Shown here: one piece after another, positions 42,729-50,481 of the stretch
How the letters are laid out: the number at the start of each line of letters is the position of its first letter
How positions within the stretch are numbered: the first letter of the stretch is position 1
Assembly: GCA_016291085.1 (NCBI GenBank)
Contig: JAEEVW010000016.1
Coordinates: forward strand, 1-64,000
Reading direction: 5' to 3'
From: Prevotella sp.
GTDB taxonomy: Bacteria > Bacteroidota > Bacteroidia > Bacteroidales > Bacteroidaceae
Length of the DNA stretch: 64,000 bases
Translations under genes and position numbers: made by a program
The notes under the pieces: model-generated
Database searches by the model: none
Told to the model about the DNA's origin: nothing
What the model saw: the letters and a program-made list of their open reading frames with translations, nothing else

Positions 42729-44402
42729 TTATTCTTCCTCTTCGTTTGCATATTCTGACTCAGTATCCTGTACGAATTTGTCAATCTCCTCTGCCGTCGG
42801 ACGCGGGTTGGCTTCAAGACCAGCAGTGATAACAGCTTGCGGCAACTGGATAGCTCCGCGGATGTCACCACGAATGAAATAGAAGGGTGATTCACCTGCC
42901 ATCGGGTGAGCATATTCTATACCATAGCGTTTGATATCCATAAAGCGCAGACCATGATATAATGTCTCAAGACGCTTCATGTGAAGGATAAACTGCAAGA
43001 GACACTCTTGGTCGCTACCTTCTGCATCAATCGTGAAGCCCTGAGGATGCATGTGTTTACGCATCGAACGGTCGCGATTTCCTTCAGGGTTACGCTTTGC
43101 ATAGTCAAGTTTGCTAACGAATGCTACGATATCAGCTACGGTAAGTATACCAGGAGCAGCCTGTTTCAATTGGTTGCCCTCGTATTTGTCCTTACAGTGT
43201 GTACCAATCCAGGTATTAATGTCCTGAACAGCTTCATTCAAACGACCAGACAGCGCATAAGCCTCAGCACGCTCCAAAATGGTCATATCGCCAGTAAATG
43301 CACTCTCCACAACGTGAGGATAACCAATGTCTGCCACCTTATCTGTGTATTCGAACTCCTCGTGGTATTCAGGGAACGACACACATTGGTTGGTGCCATA
43401 GAGTTTGTTGGCATAGATGATGGAGTTGGCATCAGAACCGTCACCCCAAGGCATGGTCACCCAGTAGGTCTCATAGGAGGTTATTGTGCTGTTGTGCACC
43501 CAACGATGACTATAGCCACCAGAAAGATAACGTGAAGAAATGGAATTTGAGATGAGCAGCAACAAGTTTGCCTCTTCGTCGCTGCGAATCCACTTGTTAG
43601 CAAAGTCAGCACGTCCCAAATCACGATATGGATCATAGTTACGCATCACTGCTGTGGGATCGTTGCCCAAAACCACAGAAGCATACTGGATAGCTTTGTC
43701 CAGTTTGTTGTAATAGAGGTTGAAACGGGCAGCAAATGCATACGCAGCCTTAGTATTGAAGTGATACTTAGGAATCTTGTAACGCTGAGAAGCCAGCTCT
43801 ATATCGGGCAATGCCTCTTCGATATCCTTGTTGATAGCCTCGTAAAGCTGACGCAGGGTTCCACGTTCATACTGTGTATTGATGTCCTGCTCGGGAATCA
43901 ACGGATAGGGAAGTCCCAAATACTGGTCAGCCTTTGCCTCATCCCATGACATACAGAAAGTGACAGCCAGCTGGAACATACTGAAGGCACGAATCAATTT
44001 GGCCTCAGCCATAGCAGCTTTGAACTCAGGGCCACTACCCATAGTACTGATAGCATATAAGGACTCGTTGGCTGTAGCCACTGACTGGTAAAAACCATTC
44101 CAAACGGTATAGGGTGTTTCCCAGCTTTCTTCCGTTGTGTCTTTGAATTTGTAGAGGTCATCACAAATAACGGGTGATGAATAACTACGTCCATTATCGC
44201 CCACATTGTCCGATGACAGTTCCATCATTACATGGTTGTTGACAGTTGGGTAGGCTGACACCAACAACTGGGTGACTTTTTGCTCAGTATTCAGTTCAGC
44301 ACGATCGTCGGGTAGTTTGTCGAGATAGTCGTTACAAGACGAGAGTGCCAACACTCCCAGTCCCATGACAAACATCTGATATATCTTTTTCTTCATAATC
44401 AT
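42729..44402 (-). CDS. SusD/RagB-family surface lipoprotein
   Basis: 557 aa (ATG at 44402, or 44396 giving MKKKIYQ). Lipobox LSSC, then NDYLDKLPDDRAELNTEQK as usual for SusD. TPR-like helices and the C-terminal RagB/SusD region follow (FILHMKRLETLYHGLRFMDIKRYGIEY). SusD forms the lid over its SusC barrel and binds the substrate. The partner lies 43 bp upstream, the gap being filled with octamer repeats. With two peptidase types nearby, peptides are a more likely ligand than glycans, as for RagB. Confidence 0.9.
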   Translation of the reverse strand: MIMKKKIYQMFVMGLGVLALSSCNDYLDKLPDDRAELNTEQKVTQLLVSAYPTVNNHVMMELSSDNVGDNGRSYSSPVICDDLYKFKDTTEESWETPYTVWNGFYQSVATANESLYAISTMGSGPEFKAAMAEAKLIRAFSMFQLAVTFCMSWDEAKADQYLGLPYPLIPEQDINTQYERGTLRQLYEAINKDIEEALPDIELASQRYKIPKYHFNTKAAYAFAARFNLYYNKLDKAIQYASVVLGNDPTAVMRNYDPYRDLGRADFANKWIRSDEEANLLLLISNSISSRYLSGGYSHRWVHNSTITSYETYWVTMPWGDGSDANSIIYANKLYGTNQCVSFPEYHEEFEYTDKVADIGYPHVVESAFTGDMTILERAEAYALSGRLNEAVQDINTWIGTHCKDKYEGNQLKQAAPGILTVADIVAFVSKLDYAKRNPEGNRDRSMRKHMHPQGFTIDAEGSDQECLLQFILHMKRLETLYHGLRFMDIKRYGIEYAHPMAGESPFYFIRGDIRGAIQLPQAVITAGLEANPRPTAEEIDKFVQDTESEYANEEEE

Positions 44403-44404
44403 TT

Positions 44405-44444
44405 CAATTTTTCCTTTTTTTACCTTTTTACTTTTTTACCTTTC
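44405..44444. repeat. Five octamers filling the SusC-SusD gap
   Basis: On the gene strand GAAAGGTA, AAAAAGTA, AAAAGGTA, AAAAAAGG, AAAAATTG, covering 40 of the 43 bp between the genes. Confidence 0.75.
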
Positions 44445-44445
44445 A

Positions 44446-47400
44446 TCAGATTCCCAAGCGGAGCGTGAACGTAAACTGACGGGCCATAGGCACGGCAACA
44501 CCACCAGAGTTGAAGAACTCAGGATCCTGACCGTTCAGTTTCTTATCAGCATAAATCAAGAAGAGGTTGGTAGCCTGCAACTTCATGCTCATATTGCTCA
44601 AACCGATATGACCAATCCACTGTTTGGGGAAGTCGTAAGCCAGCGAGATTTCCTTCATACGGATGAAGTCACCCTTGGCAATACGGTCTGTAGAGTAGTT
44701 GTAAGCATTGTAGGCATAGCCCAGACGCGAGTCATTCTGAATAGCGCGCAAGTCAGCCATCGCAGGAATCGTAGTACGAGTCTCGTCGCCAGGAACTACC
44801 CAACGGTTGGCAAACTCACGAGGCATTGCAGTAAGGTCAGAATAAGACACTGCAAAAGTCGGATCAAGACGTACGACATTACCAAAAGCATAGGTAATAA
44901 AGACGTTCAGATGCCAGTTCTTATAACGAAGCGTGTTACCCAACGAGCCTGTTACAGTAGGATCGGTCGGACCCTCGTAGATGAGGTGGCTGGTGTCATA
45001 CGACTGGAAGTCGATGTCACTGGTAACCAGGTCGCCGTTCTCGTTGATGAATGTGGGAAGACCATACTGGTTCAGCCCCTTGAAGTCCATCGAGAACAGT
45101 GAACGGTAGGGATATCCTTTCTCTGTAAAGCCATTACCCGTAATGAGATCGATAACGCGGTTACGTGAATCGAAGTCGGTAACTTCACAGTGCGTATGAG
45201 AGTAAATAAAGTCTGTTGACCAGTCGAAATCTTTACCTACAATATTACGGGTAGAGATTGAGACTTCTTCACCATGCGACTTCATCGATGCCACGTTGGC
45301 GTACTTCACGATAGAACCGCCCACACCTGTTGTGCGCTTCGGACCAATCAGGTCGAAGTTGTTACGAGTATACCAGTCGAACTGGACGTTAATACGGTTG
45401 TTCAAGAAGCCAAGGTCAACACCTACATTGAACTCATGCTTCTTCTCGTATGTCAGAGCCGGGTTAGCAAAACTTGAGATATCGAGTCCAGACTCCTTGT
45501 CAGCTGAATACGGACGGTAGGGGTTGTAGGCTTCGATGATCACCATGGAGTTCGTGATGGCAGGTTTATCACCAGTCAGCGAATAACTGGCCTTCAAGGT
45601 GGCATGCGTCAGCGTATTTTTAAAGGTACGGAAGAACCAAGGCTCCTCGTGAGCATTCCATGCTCCCGATACGTTCCATGTGGGCAACCAGCGTGCACTG
45701 GTAGCACGTCCAAGACGGTTACTTCCCTCATAGCGAACGGTACCATTGACGATATAGCGACGCTTCCATGAATAGGTTGCAGTACCGAAGAACGACACCT
45801 CACGGCTGTAAGTATTGCGCAAACCATAATAAATACTATTCTCTTCGCTGGCCTGCTTGAAGTACTTATAATTATAGGTACCAAGCATACCCTGATCGTA
45901 GAGTACTCCGATTTTCTGGTTTGAAGAAGACGTACGGTCGATGTTGTTAATCTCCATACCGCCATATGCATTCACAATATGGTCTTCGTTGAACACATCA
46001 TTATAGCTGGCCGTAAAGCGTAAGTCCCAGCTATTCATTTTATAAACAGTCTCACGTTGGAAACCGCCCTCGTCAAGCACTGTCTCAGGCAATGCATTGA
46101 TCACATCTGGATCGGTATAGAGCCAGGGGTTTGCGTCACGCATGGTGGCATCATCCATCATACGGAAAGCCATAGCTTGGTTACTGGTTTCCTTGATAAA
46201 GTGCTGCTGGGTCGTCGTTGAATACTTATAGGCTCCGATAGCGCTCAACTCTACTGTGCGCACAGGCTTGTATTTCAACTCACCCTGGAACTTCAAGTCG
46301 ACCACATCGAGCTGCATGTAGTTGTTCTCCAACTCGTGATGGATATTGAACGGGGCATAGTTACGAACGTAGAACTCGTTGGGATCCAACGTACGTGAGC
46401 TGTTGATGGCATACGAATAGGGGTTGATATCGAAATCACGTCCTACGGCACCACTGACTACGTCGACGCTCTGGTTCGATGTACCAGGAGCTTCCTGCTT
46501 ACGATAGCTGGTGTTACCAATCAGGTTCAGCGAAACTCTCTTGTTCAGATTGTAGTTAGCATTGATGTTGGCGGTATAGCGTTCCACCTTACCACGCTCA
46601 CTCCAACCTGGGTCGTTCATGATGGAGAACGAGGTATAATACTGTGCCTTGTCAGTACCCGAACTCATAGAAATAGAGTGGTTATGCTGAATAGCGTTCG
46701 AGAACAACTCCTCAAACCAGTTGGTATTACGCATTTCTGCCTGACGCAGGTAGTCGTACATAGCTTCCTGAGTGTTGGCCAACTTAAAGTCACCTGTAGA
46801 AGCGTCATACTCGTTCATCAAGTGATACATCTTACCAAAGACACCACTGGAGCTGGCACGATAGCTGCTCATGAACGACAGGAAACCGTTATTCTGCATC
46901 TCGCGATAGACAGACATCTGTTCCTGAGAGTTCATAATATTGAATTGTGAGTAGCTGGGGCGCAGACGCATCGTATACTCACCGGTATAGCTGATTTTTG
47001 ACGTACCAGACTTACCACGTTTGGTGGTAACGACAATCACACCAGCCATAGCACGAGCACCGTAAATTGATGTTGCACTACCGTCTTTCAGAATCTGGAA
47101 TGATTCAATATCGTCAGCGTTCAAACCGGCAATGGCGCTCGAAATCAGCGTAGCAGCATCACCCGATGACAACTGGTCAGCGTCAACTTCCGTCACGTCT
47201 TCCATGATAACACCATCCACCACCCACAGGGGCTTCGAACTACCATAGATGGACGTAGCACCACGTACTCGAATTTTTGGTGCAGTACCAAAGGTTCCTG
47301 ACACATTCTGTACCGACACACCAGCAGCACGGCCTTCCAGTGAGCGGGAGATATCGGCAACACCATCAAGTTTAGCCTTTTCAGCATCAACCTTGGTGGT

Positions 47401-47751
47401 TGCACCAGTAAACAAGCGCTTGTCCTGCTTCATCATACCTACAGCGACAACTTCGCCAAGGGTCTGAGCATCAGGCTGCAGCGTAATCGTCATGCCATCT
47501 TTGGCCTTTACTGTCTGCGTGGTCATACCCACATAGCTTATCACAAGCTTCTTTCCTGCAGGTACGTTAATGGTGAAATGGCCGTCCAAGTCGGTTTTTG
47601 TGCCTTGCTTGGTTCCCTGAATCATCACAGTAGCCCCAATACATGGTTCTCCATTGTCTTCAAAAACAGTACCTGTAATCTTGTTCTGTGCAAAAGCCAG
47701 TCCCATAGAAAGGACCAGACCGAACAAAATCAGCGTAATCTTTTTTCTCAT
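44446..47751 (-). CDS. SusC/RagA-family TonB-dependent transporter
   Basis: 1101 aa with a signal peptide (MRKKITLILFGLVLSMGLAFAQ). A carboxypeptidase-like regulatory domain (about 24-100, KITGTVFEDNGEPCIGATVMIQG ... ISYVGMTTQTV) precedes the plug (about 105-230, KIRVRGATSIYGSSKPLWVVDGV, DGSATSIYGARAMAGVIVVTTKRG), then the 22-strand barrel ending in FTFTLRLGI. It imports material through the outer membrane with energy from TonB. First gene of the cluster; promoter TTTG-N19-TATATTTG at 47831-47861. Confidence 0.93.
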   Translation of the reverse strand: MRKKITLILFGLVLSMGLAFAQNKITGTVFEDNGEPCIGATVMIQGTKQGTKTDLDGHFTINVPAGKKLVISYVGMTTQTVKAKDGMTITLQPDAQTLGEVVAVGMMKQDKRLFTGATTKVDAEKAKLDGVADISRSLEGRAAGVSVQNVSGTFGTAPKIRVRGATSIYGSSKPLWVVDGVIMEDVTEVDADQLSSGDAATLISSAIAGLNADDIESFQILKDGSATSIYGARAMAGVIVVTTKRGKSGTSKISYTGEYTMRLRPSYSQFNIMNSQEQMSVYREMQNNGFLSFMSSYRASSSGVFGKMYHLMNEYDASTGDFKLANTQEAMYDYLRQAEMRNTNWFEELFSNAIQHNHSISMSSGTDKAQYYTSFSIMNDPGWSERGKVERYTANINANYNLNKRVSLNLIGNTSYRKQEAPGTSNQSVDVVSGAVGRDFDINPYSYAINSSRTLDPNEFYVRNYAPFNIHHELENNYMQLDVVDLKFQGELKYKPVRTVELSAIGAYKYSTTTQQHFIKETSNQAMAFRMMDDATMRDANPWLYTDPDVINALPETVLDEGGFQRETVYKMNSWDLRFTASYNDVFNEDHIVNAYGGMEINNIDRTSSSNQKIGVLYDQGMLGTYNYKYFKQASEENSIYYGLRNTYSREVSFFGTATYSWKRRYIVNGTVRYEGSNRLGRATSARWLPTWNVSGAWNAHEEPWFFRTFKNTLTHATLKASYSLTGDKPAITNSMVIIEAYNPYRPYSADKESGLDISSFANPALTYEKKHEFNVGVDLGFLNNRINVQFDWYTRNNFDLIGPKRTTGVGGSIVKYANVASMKSHGEEVSISTRNIVGKDFDWSTDFIYSHTHCEVTDFDSRNRVIDLITGNGFTEKGYPYRSLFSMDFKGLNQYGLPTFINENGDLVTSDIDFQSYDTSHLIYEGPTDPTVTGSLGNTLRYKNWHLNVFITYAFGNVVRLDPTFAVSYSDLTAMPREFANRWVVPGDETRTTIPAMADLRAIQNDSRLGYAYNAYNYSTDRIAKGDFIRMKEISLAYDFPKQWIGHIGLSNMSMKLQATNLFLIYADKKLNGQDPEFFNSGGVAVPMARQFTFTLRLGI

Positions 47752-47830
47752 ATACTAAATCTATTTTTAATGATTCACCTATTATTATATACGCGCGCAT
47801 AGACGAGCGGACATACGGCAAAATAACGTG

Positions 47831-47861
47831 CAAATATACTACATATTTATGAAAACACAAA
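47831..47861 (-). promoter_or_regulatory. Promoter of the SusC operon
   Basis: TTTG at 47861-47858, 19 nt, TATATTTG at 47838-47831. It leaves a long leader of about 75 nt before the ATG at 47751, room for regulation. Confidence 0.6.
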
Positions 47862-47978
47862 TAAATTTAATTAAAAACGTACATTTTTAAGCAAAAATTT
47901 AACGCTTTTGTTGTTTTTGCAACAAAAAAGCACGTTTATAATTAAATTTATTAGCGCTTAGCTAAAAACGCTGCGAGT

Positions 47979-48824
47979 TTATTTTACCAAGATAACCAAA
48001 TACTTGCTGGTCGACCAGAACTTCGAAGGATTCTCAATGCGCAGCACATACTGTTTATTGGCATCCTGTTCCAGTTTATAGCTTGATGCGGGGTGATCAG
48101 TCAACAGTTTAGCTGAACGGGAATACAATTTAATTTCTTTGTCGACGCGGATGTCAATTTTAGTAAAGTAGTCCTGATTGAAGTTAGAACGGAGTATCTC
48201 ACCATCCTCGATGATATGCTGCTCCTTCAACTCTTTCTTCGTACCAAACACGAACCATGCTGTATTCAACTGCTTATCCTGCTGAGAGATGGTCTGCGAC
48301 TTCTCGTTGCTCTCCTCCTTCAGATTGCTCACGTTAGTGGACAAGTCGGAAACCTGCTCTGTCAACTCTTCAATCTGAATATTCTTGGCCTGAAGCTCAG
48401 CCTGCAAAGCCTTCAACTGAGCATCTTTCTCTTCCATCTGCTGAGTCAGAGATTCCAGCGTACGACGCAACTGGTCACCCTTCACAGAACTCTGACGCAA
48501 CTGATTACGCAGCTTATTAATCAACTCACGATTCTGCTGCATAGTCTGCTTGATGAACTGCATATTCTCCTGAATACGCTCTTTGGCACTAGATCCTTCT
48601 CCCTGACGAGCAACACTGACGCGATCCTCGGCTGCATTGATGGCACGGAAGCCTTCCTCAATGTCGTTCATCGTACCAATCATGTCGTTAATCTCGTTGT
48701 CCTTCTGGGCAATAATACGATTCAAGGAGTCTGCCTGCTGAACAAGTTTCGACTCACCTTCATTTTTCTGGTTGCAAGCTGTCAATGACAGCAGAGCAAC
48801 AACAAACAATAATACTTTTTTCAT
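47979..48824 (-). CDS. Coiled-coil lipoprotein, possibly of the Cbp1 collagen-binding group
   Basis: 281 aa from the ATG at 48824 (MKKVLLFVVALLSLTAC, Cys17). Residues about 25-185 form a long coiled coil with heptads of L and I (LRQSSVKGDQLRRTLESLTQQMEEKDAQLKALQ region). The C-terminal ~95 residues (TAWFVFGTKKELKEQHIIEDGEI ... KFWSTSKYLVILVK) form a separate beta-rich domain common in Bacteroidetes. I recall similar proteins annotated as Cbp1-family collagen-binding adhesins, but this is from memory. It follows rsmI by 13 bp, probably in one operon. Confidence 0.6.
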   Translation of the reverse strand: MKKVLLFVVALLSLTACNQKNEGESKLVQQADSLNRIIAQKDNEINDMIGTMNDIEEGFRAINAAEDRVSVARQGEGSSAKERIQENMQFIKQTMQQNRELINKLRNQLRQSSVKGDQLRRTLESLTQQMEEKDAQLKALQAELQAKNIQIEELTEQVSDLSTNVSNLKEESNEKSQTISQQDKQLNTAWFVFGTKKELKEQHIIEDGEILRSNFNQDYFTKIDIRVDKEIKLYSRSAKLLTDHPASSYKLEQDANKQYVLRIENPSKFWSTSKYLVILVK

Positions 48825-48837
48825 CTTCTTGTATTTT

Positions 48838-49536
48838 TTATTTATCTTTATTATTCTCTTTTTTATTTTCATTTCCAGCCAATACGATGACGAATTCTCC
48901 ACGTGGCTCGTGTTCAGTAAAATGAGCGATAGCTTCTGCAAGGGAACCGCGCACACTCTCTTCATGAATCTTCGAGATTTCACGACACACACTGACTTGT
49001 CGTTCACCTCCAAACACCTCCGCAAACTGCTGAAGGGTCTTCAATACACGATAGGGTGATTCGTAGAACACCATCGTACGCTCTTCGTCAACCAGACTCT
49101 GTATCTTAGTCTGACGTCCCTTCTTCTGGGGCAAGAAACCTTCGAAACAAAAACGGTCGCAGGGCAATCCGCTCGACACCAACGCAGGGACAAATGCCGT
49201 AGCACCTGGTAATGTCTGTACCTCAATGCCAGCACGTACAGCCTCCCGAACCAAGAAAAAACCCGGATCGGAGATGCCCGGTGTACCAGCATCACTGATC
49301 AAGGCCACCGTCTGGCCTGCCTGAAGACGCTCAACAATTGAGGCACTCGTGCCATGTTCGTTGAACTTATGGTGAGACAAAAGGTGTTGCTGAATGCCGA
49401 AATGTTTCAGCAAGATGCCCGACGTACGCGTATCCTCTGCCAACACTAAATCGGCCTCCTTTAGGATCCGAATGGCACGCAGCGTCATGTCCTCCATATT
49501 GCCCACAGGCGTGGGTACTATATACAATATGCCCAT
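48838..49536 (-). CDS. rsmI: 16S rRNA 2'-O-ribose C1402 methyltransferase, short form
   Basis: 232 aa from the ATG at 49536 (MGILYIVPTPVGNMEDMTLRA). Tetrapyrrole-methylase fold: AEDTRTSGILLKHFGI, LISDAGTPGISDPGF, TLPGATAFVPALVSSGLP, and FYESPYRVLKTLQQFAEVFG. It methylates C1402 of 16S rRNA, fine-tuning decoding at the P site. E. coli RsmI has about 286 residues; here the C-terminal helical extension is missing, as in many Bacteroidetes. The TACCTTTG box at 49545-49552 ends 8 nt before the start. Confidence 0.93.
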   Translation of the reverse strand: MGILYIVPTPVGNMEDMTLRAIRILKEADLVLAEDTRTSGILLKHFGIQQHLLSHHKFNEHGTSASIVERLQAGQTVALISDAGTPGISDPGFFLVREAVRAGIEVQTLPGATAFVPALVSSGLPCDRFCFEGFLPQKKGRQTKIQSLVDEERTMVFYESPYRVLKTLQQFAEVFGGERQVSVCREISKIHEESVRGSLAEAIAHFTEHEPRGEFVIVLAGNENKKENNKDK

Positions 49537-49544
49537 TTCGGCTG

Positions 49545-49552
49545 CAAAGGTA
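49545..49552 (-). promoter_or_regulatory. -7 box TACCTTTG of rsmI
   Basis: Exact match on the minus strand, 8 nt before the ATG at 49536, so the leader would be about 4-5 nt. It borders the heptamer array. Confidence 0.55.
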
Positions 49553-49560
49553 AGAAAAAA

Positions 49561-49665
49561 AATGAGAAATGAGAAATGAGAAATGAGAAATGTAAATAAA
49601 AAAATGAAAAATGTTGATGGCGGTAGCAAATTTTTCACTTTTCATTATTCACTTTTCACTTAAAT
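49561..49665. repeat. Heptamer array filling the rsmI-tdk gap
   Basis: From 49561 the sequence divides into 7-mers: four AATGAGA, AATGTAA, ATAAAAA, AATGAAA, AATGTTG, then two less similar units, then TTTTTCA, CTTTTCA, TTATTCA, CTTTTCA, CTTAAAT. The two halves are partly complementary. The array lies between the divergent promoters. Confidence 0.85.
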
Positions 49666-49669
49666 TGAT

Positions 49670-49677
49670 TATCTTTG
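49670..49677 (+). promoter_or_regulatory. -7 box TATCTTTG directly before tdk
   Basis: Exact match ending 4 nt before the tdk ATG at 49682, predicting a leaderless or nearly leaderless mRNA. Confidence 0.6.
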
Positions 49678-49681
49678 CACC

Positions 49682-50290
49682 ATGATTACTTATCCTACAT
49701 CGGGCGAGGCACGTCGCCCAGGCAGAATAGAAGTGGTATGCGGTTCCATGTTCTCAGGTAAGACAGAGGAACTCATCCGCCGTTTACGCCGTGCACAGTT
49801 TGCCAAACAAAAGGTGGAAATCTTCAAACCCGCCATCGACACCCGCTATAGTGACGAGGAAGTGGTGAGTCATGACCACAATGCCATTCCCTCCACCCCA
49901 CTCGACTCCTCTGCCAGCATCTTGCTATTATCCTCCGACATTGACGTAGTGGGCATTGACGAGGCTCAATTCTTCGACGAAGGACTCGTCGATGTTTGTA
50001 ATCAGCTGGCTTATAGGGGAGTACGAGTTATCATCGCTGGACTCGACATGGATTTCCGAGGTATTCCCTTTGGCCCAATGCCCGCCCTGTGTGCCATAGC
50101 AGACGACGTCACGAAGGTACATGCCATCTGTGTCAAGTGTGGTTCTTTGGCTTATGTCAGCCATCGTACTGTCAAAAACGACAAGCGTGTTCTTTTGGGA
50201 GAAACACAGGAATACGAGCCATTATGTCGCGACTGCTACCAGCGCGCCATAGAGGAAGAAAAGGAGAATGATGAAAAAACATCCCAATAA
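49682..50290 (+). CDS. tdk: Thymidine kinase
   Basis: 202 aa, type II thymidine kinase of the dTTP salvage pathway, cytosolic. P-loop [14 protein letters not shown] at about 22-35, Walker B-like [12 protein letters not shown], the lasso region with four zinc cysteines (CVKCG ... CRDC), and the substrate motif [12 protein letters not shown]. Length is normal. It is the gene closest to the tRNA and stands alone in its direction after the divergent promoter. Confidence 0.95.
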   Translation: MITYPTSGEARRPGRIEVVCGSMFSGKTEELIRRLRRAQFAKQKVEIFKPAIDTRYSDEEVVSHDHNAIPSTPLDSSASILLLSSDIDVVGIDEAQFFDEGLVDVCNQLAYRGVRVIIAGLDMDFRGIPFGPMPALCAIADDVTKVHAICVKCGSLAYVSHRTVKNDKRVLLGETQEYEPLCRDCYQRAIEEEKENDEKTSQ

Positions 50291-50291
50291 A

Positions 50292-50323
50292 TTTGGCTGT
50301 TTCATCAAAAAGTCGTACCTTTG
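50292..50323 (+). promoter_or_regulatory. Promoter of tRNA-Lys
   Basis: TTTG at 50292-50295, 20 nt, TACCTTTG at 50316-50323. It overlaps the end of tdk by no more than a base. Confidence 0.7.
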
Positions 50324-50356
50324 CAGCCGATTTCGATGAAATCGCCTTTAATGGCT

Positions 50357-50429
50357 GATCCGCTAGCTCAGTCGGTAGAGCACAACACTTTTAATGTTGG
50401 GGTCTTGGGTTCGAGCCCCAAGCGGATCA
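50357..50429 (+). tRNA. tRNA-Lys (anticodon UUU)
   Basis: 73 nt cloverleaf: acceptor GATCCGC/GCGGATC, D stem GCTC/GAGC, anticodon stem CAACA/TGTTG with loop CTTTTAA (anticodon TTT), T stem TTGGG/CCCAA with TTCGAGC loop, discriminator A. CCA is not encoded. This is one of the tRNAs that MnmA thiolates. Confidence 0.97.
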
Positions 50430-50441
50430 CAAAAAGAATGA

Positions 50442-50466
50442 AAAGCCACTGATTTTCAGTGGCTTT
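50442..50466 (+). terminator. Hairpin after tRNA-Lys
   Basis: AAAGCCACTG pairs with CAGTGGCTTT (10 bp, 5-nt loop) 12 nt past the tRNA. The T-run is short. It ends 15 nt before alaS and could also be part of an alaS leader. Confidence 0.55.
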
Positions 50467-50481
50467 AAAAGTAAATATAAG

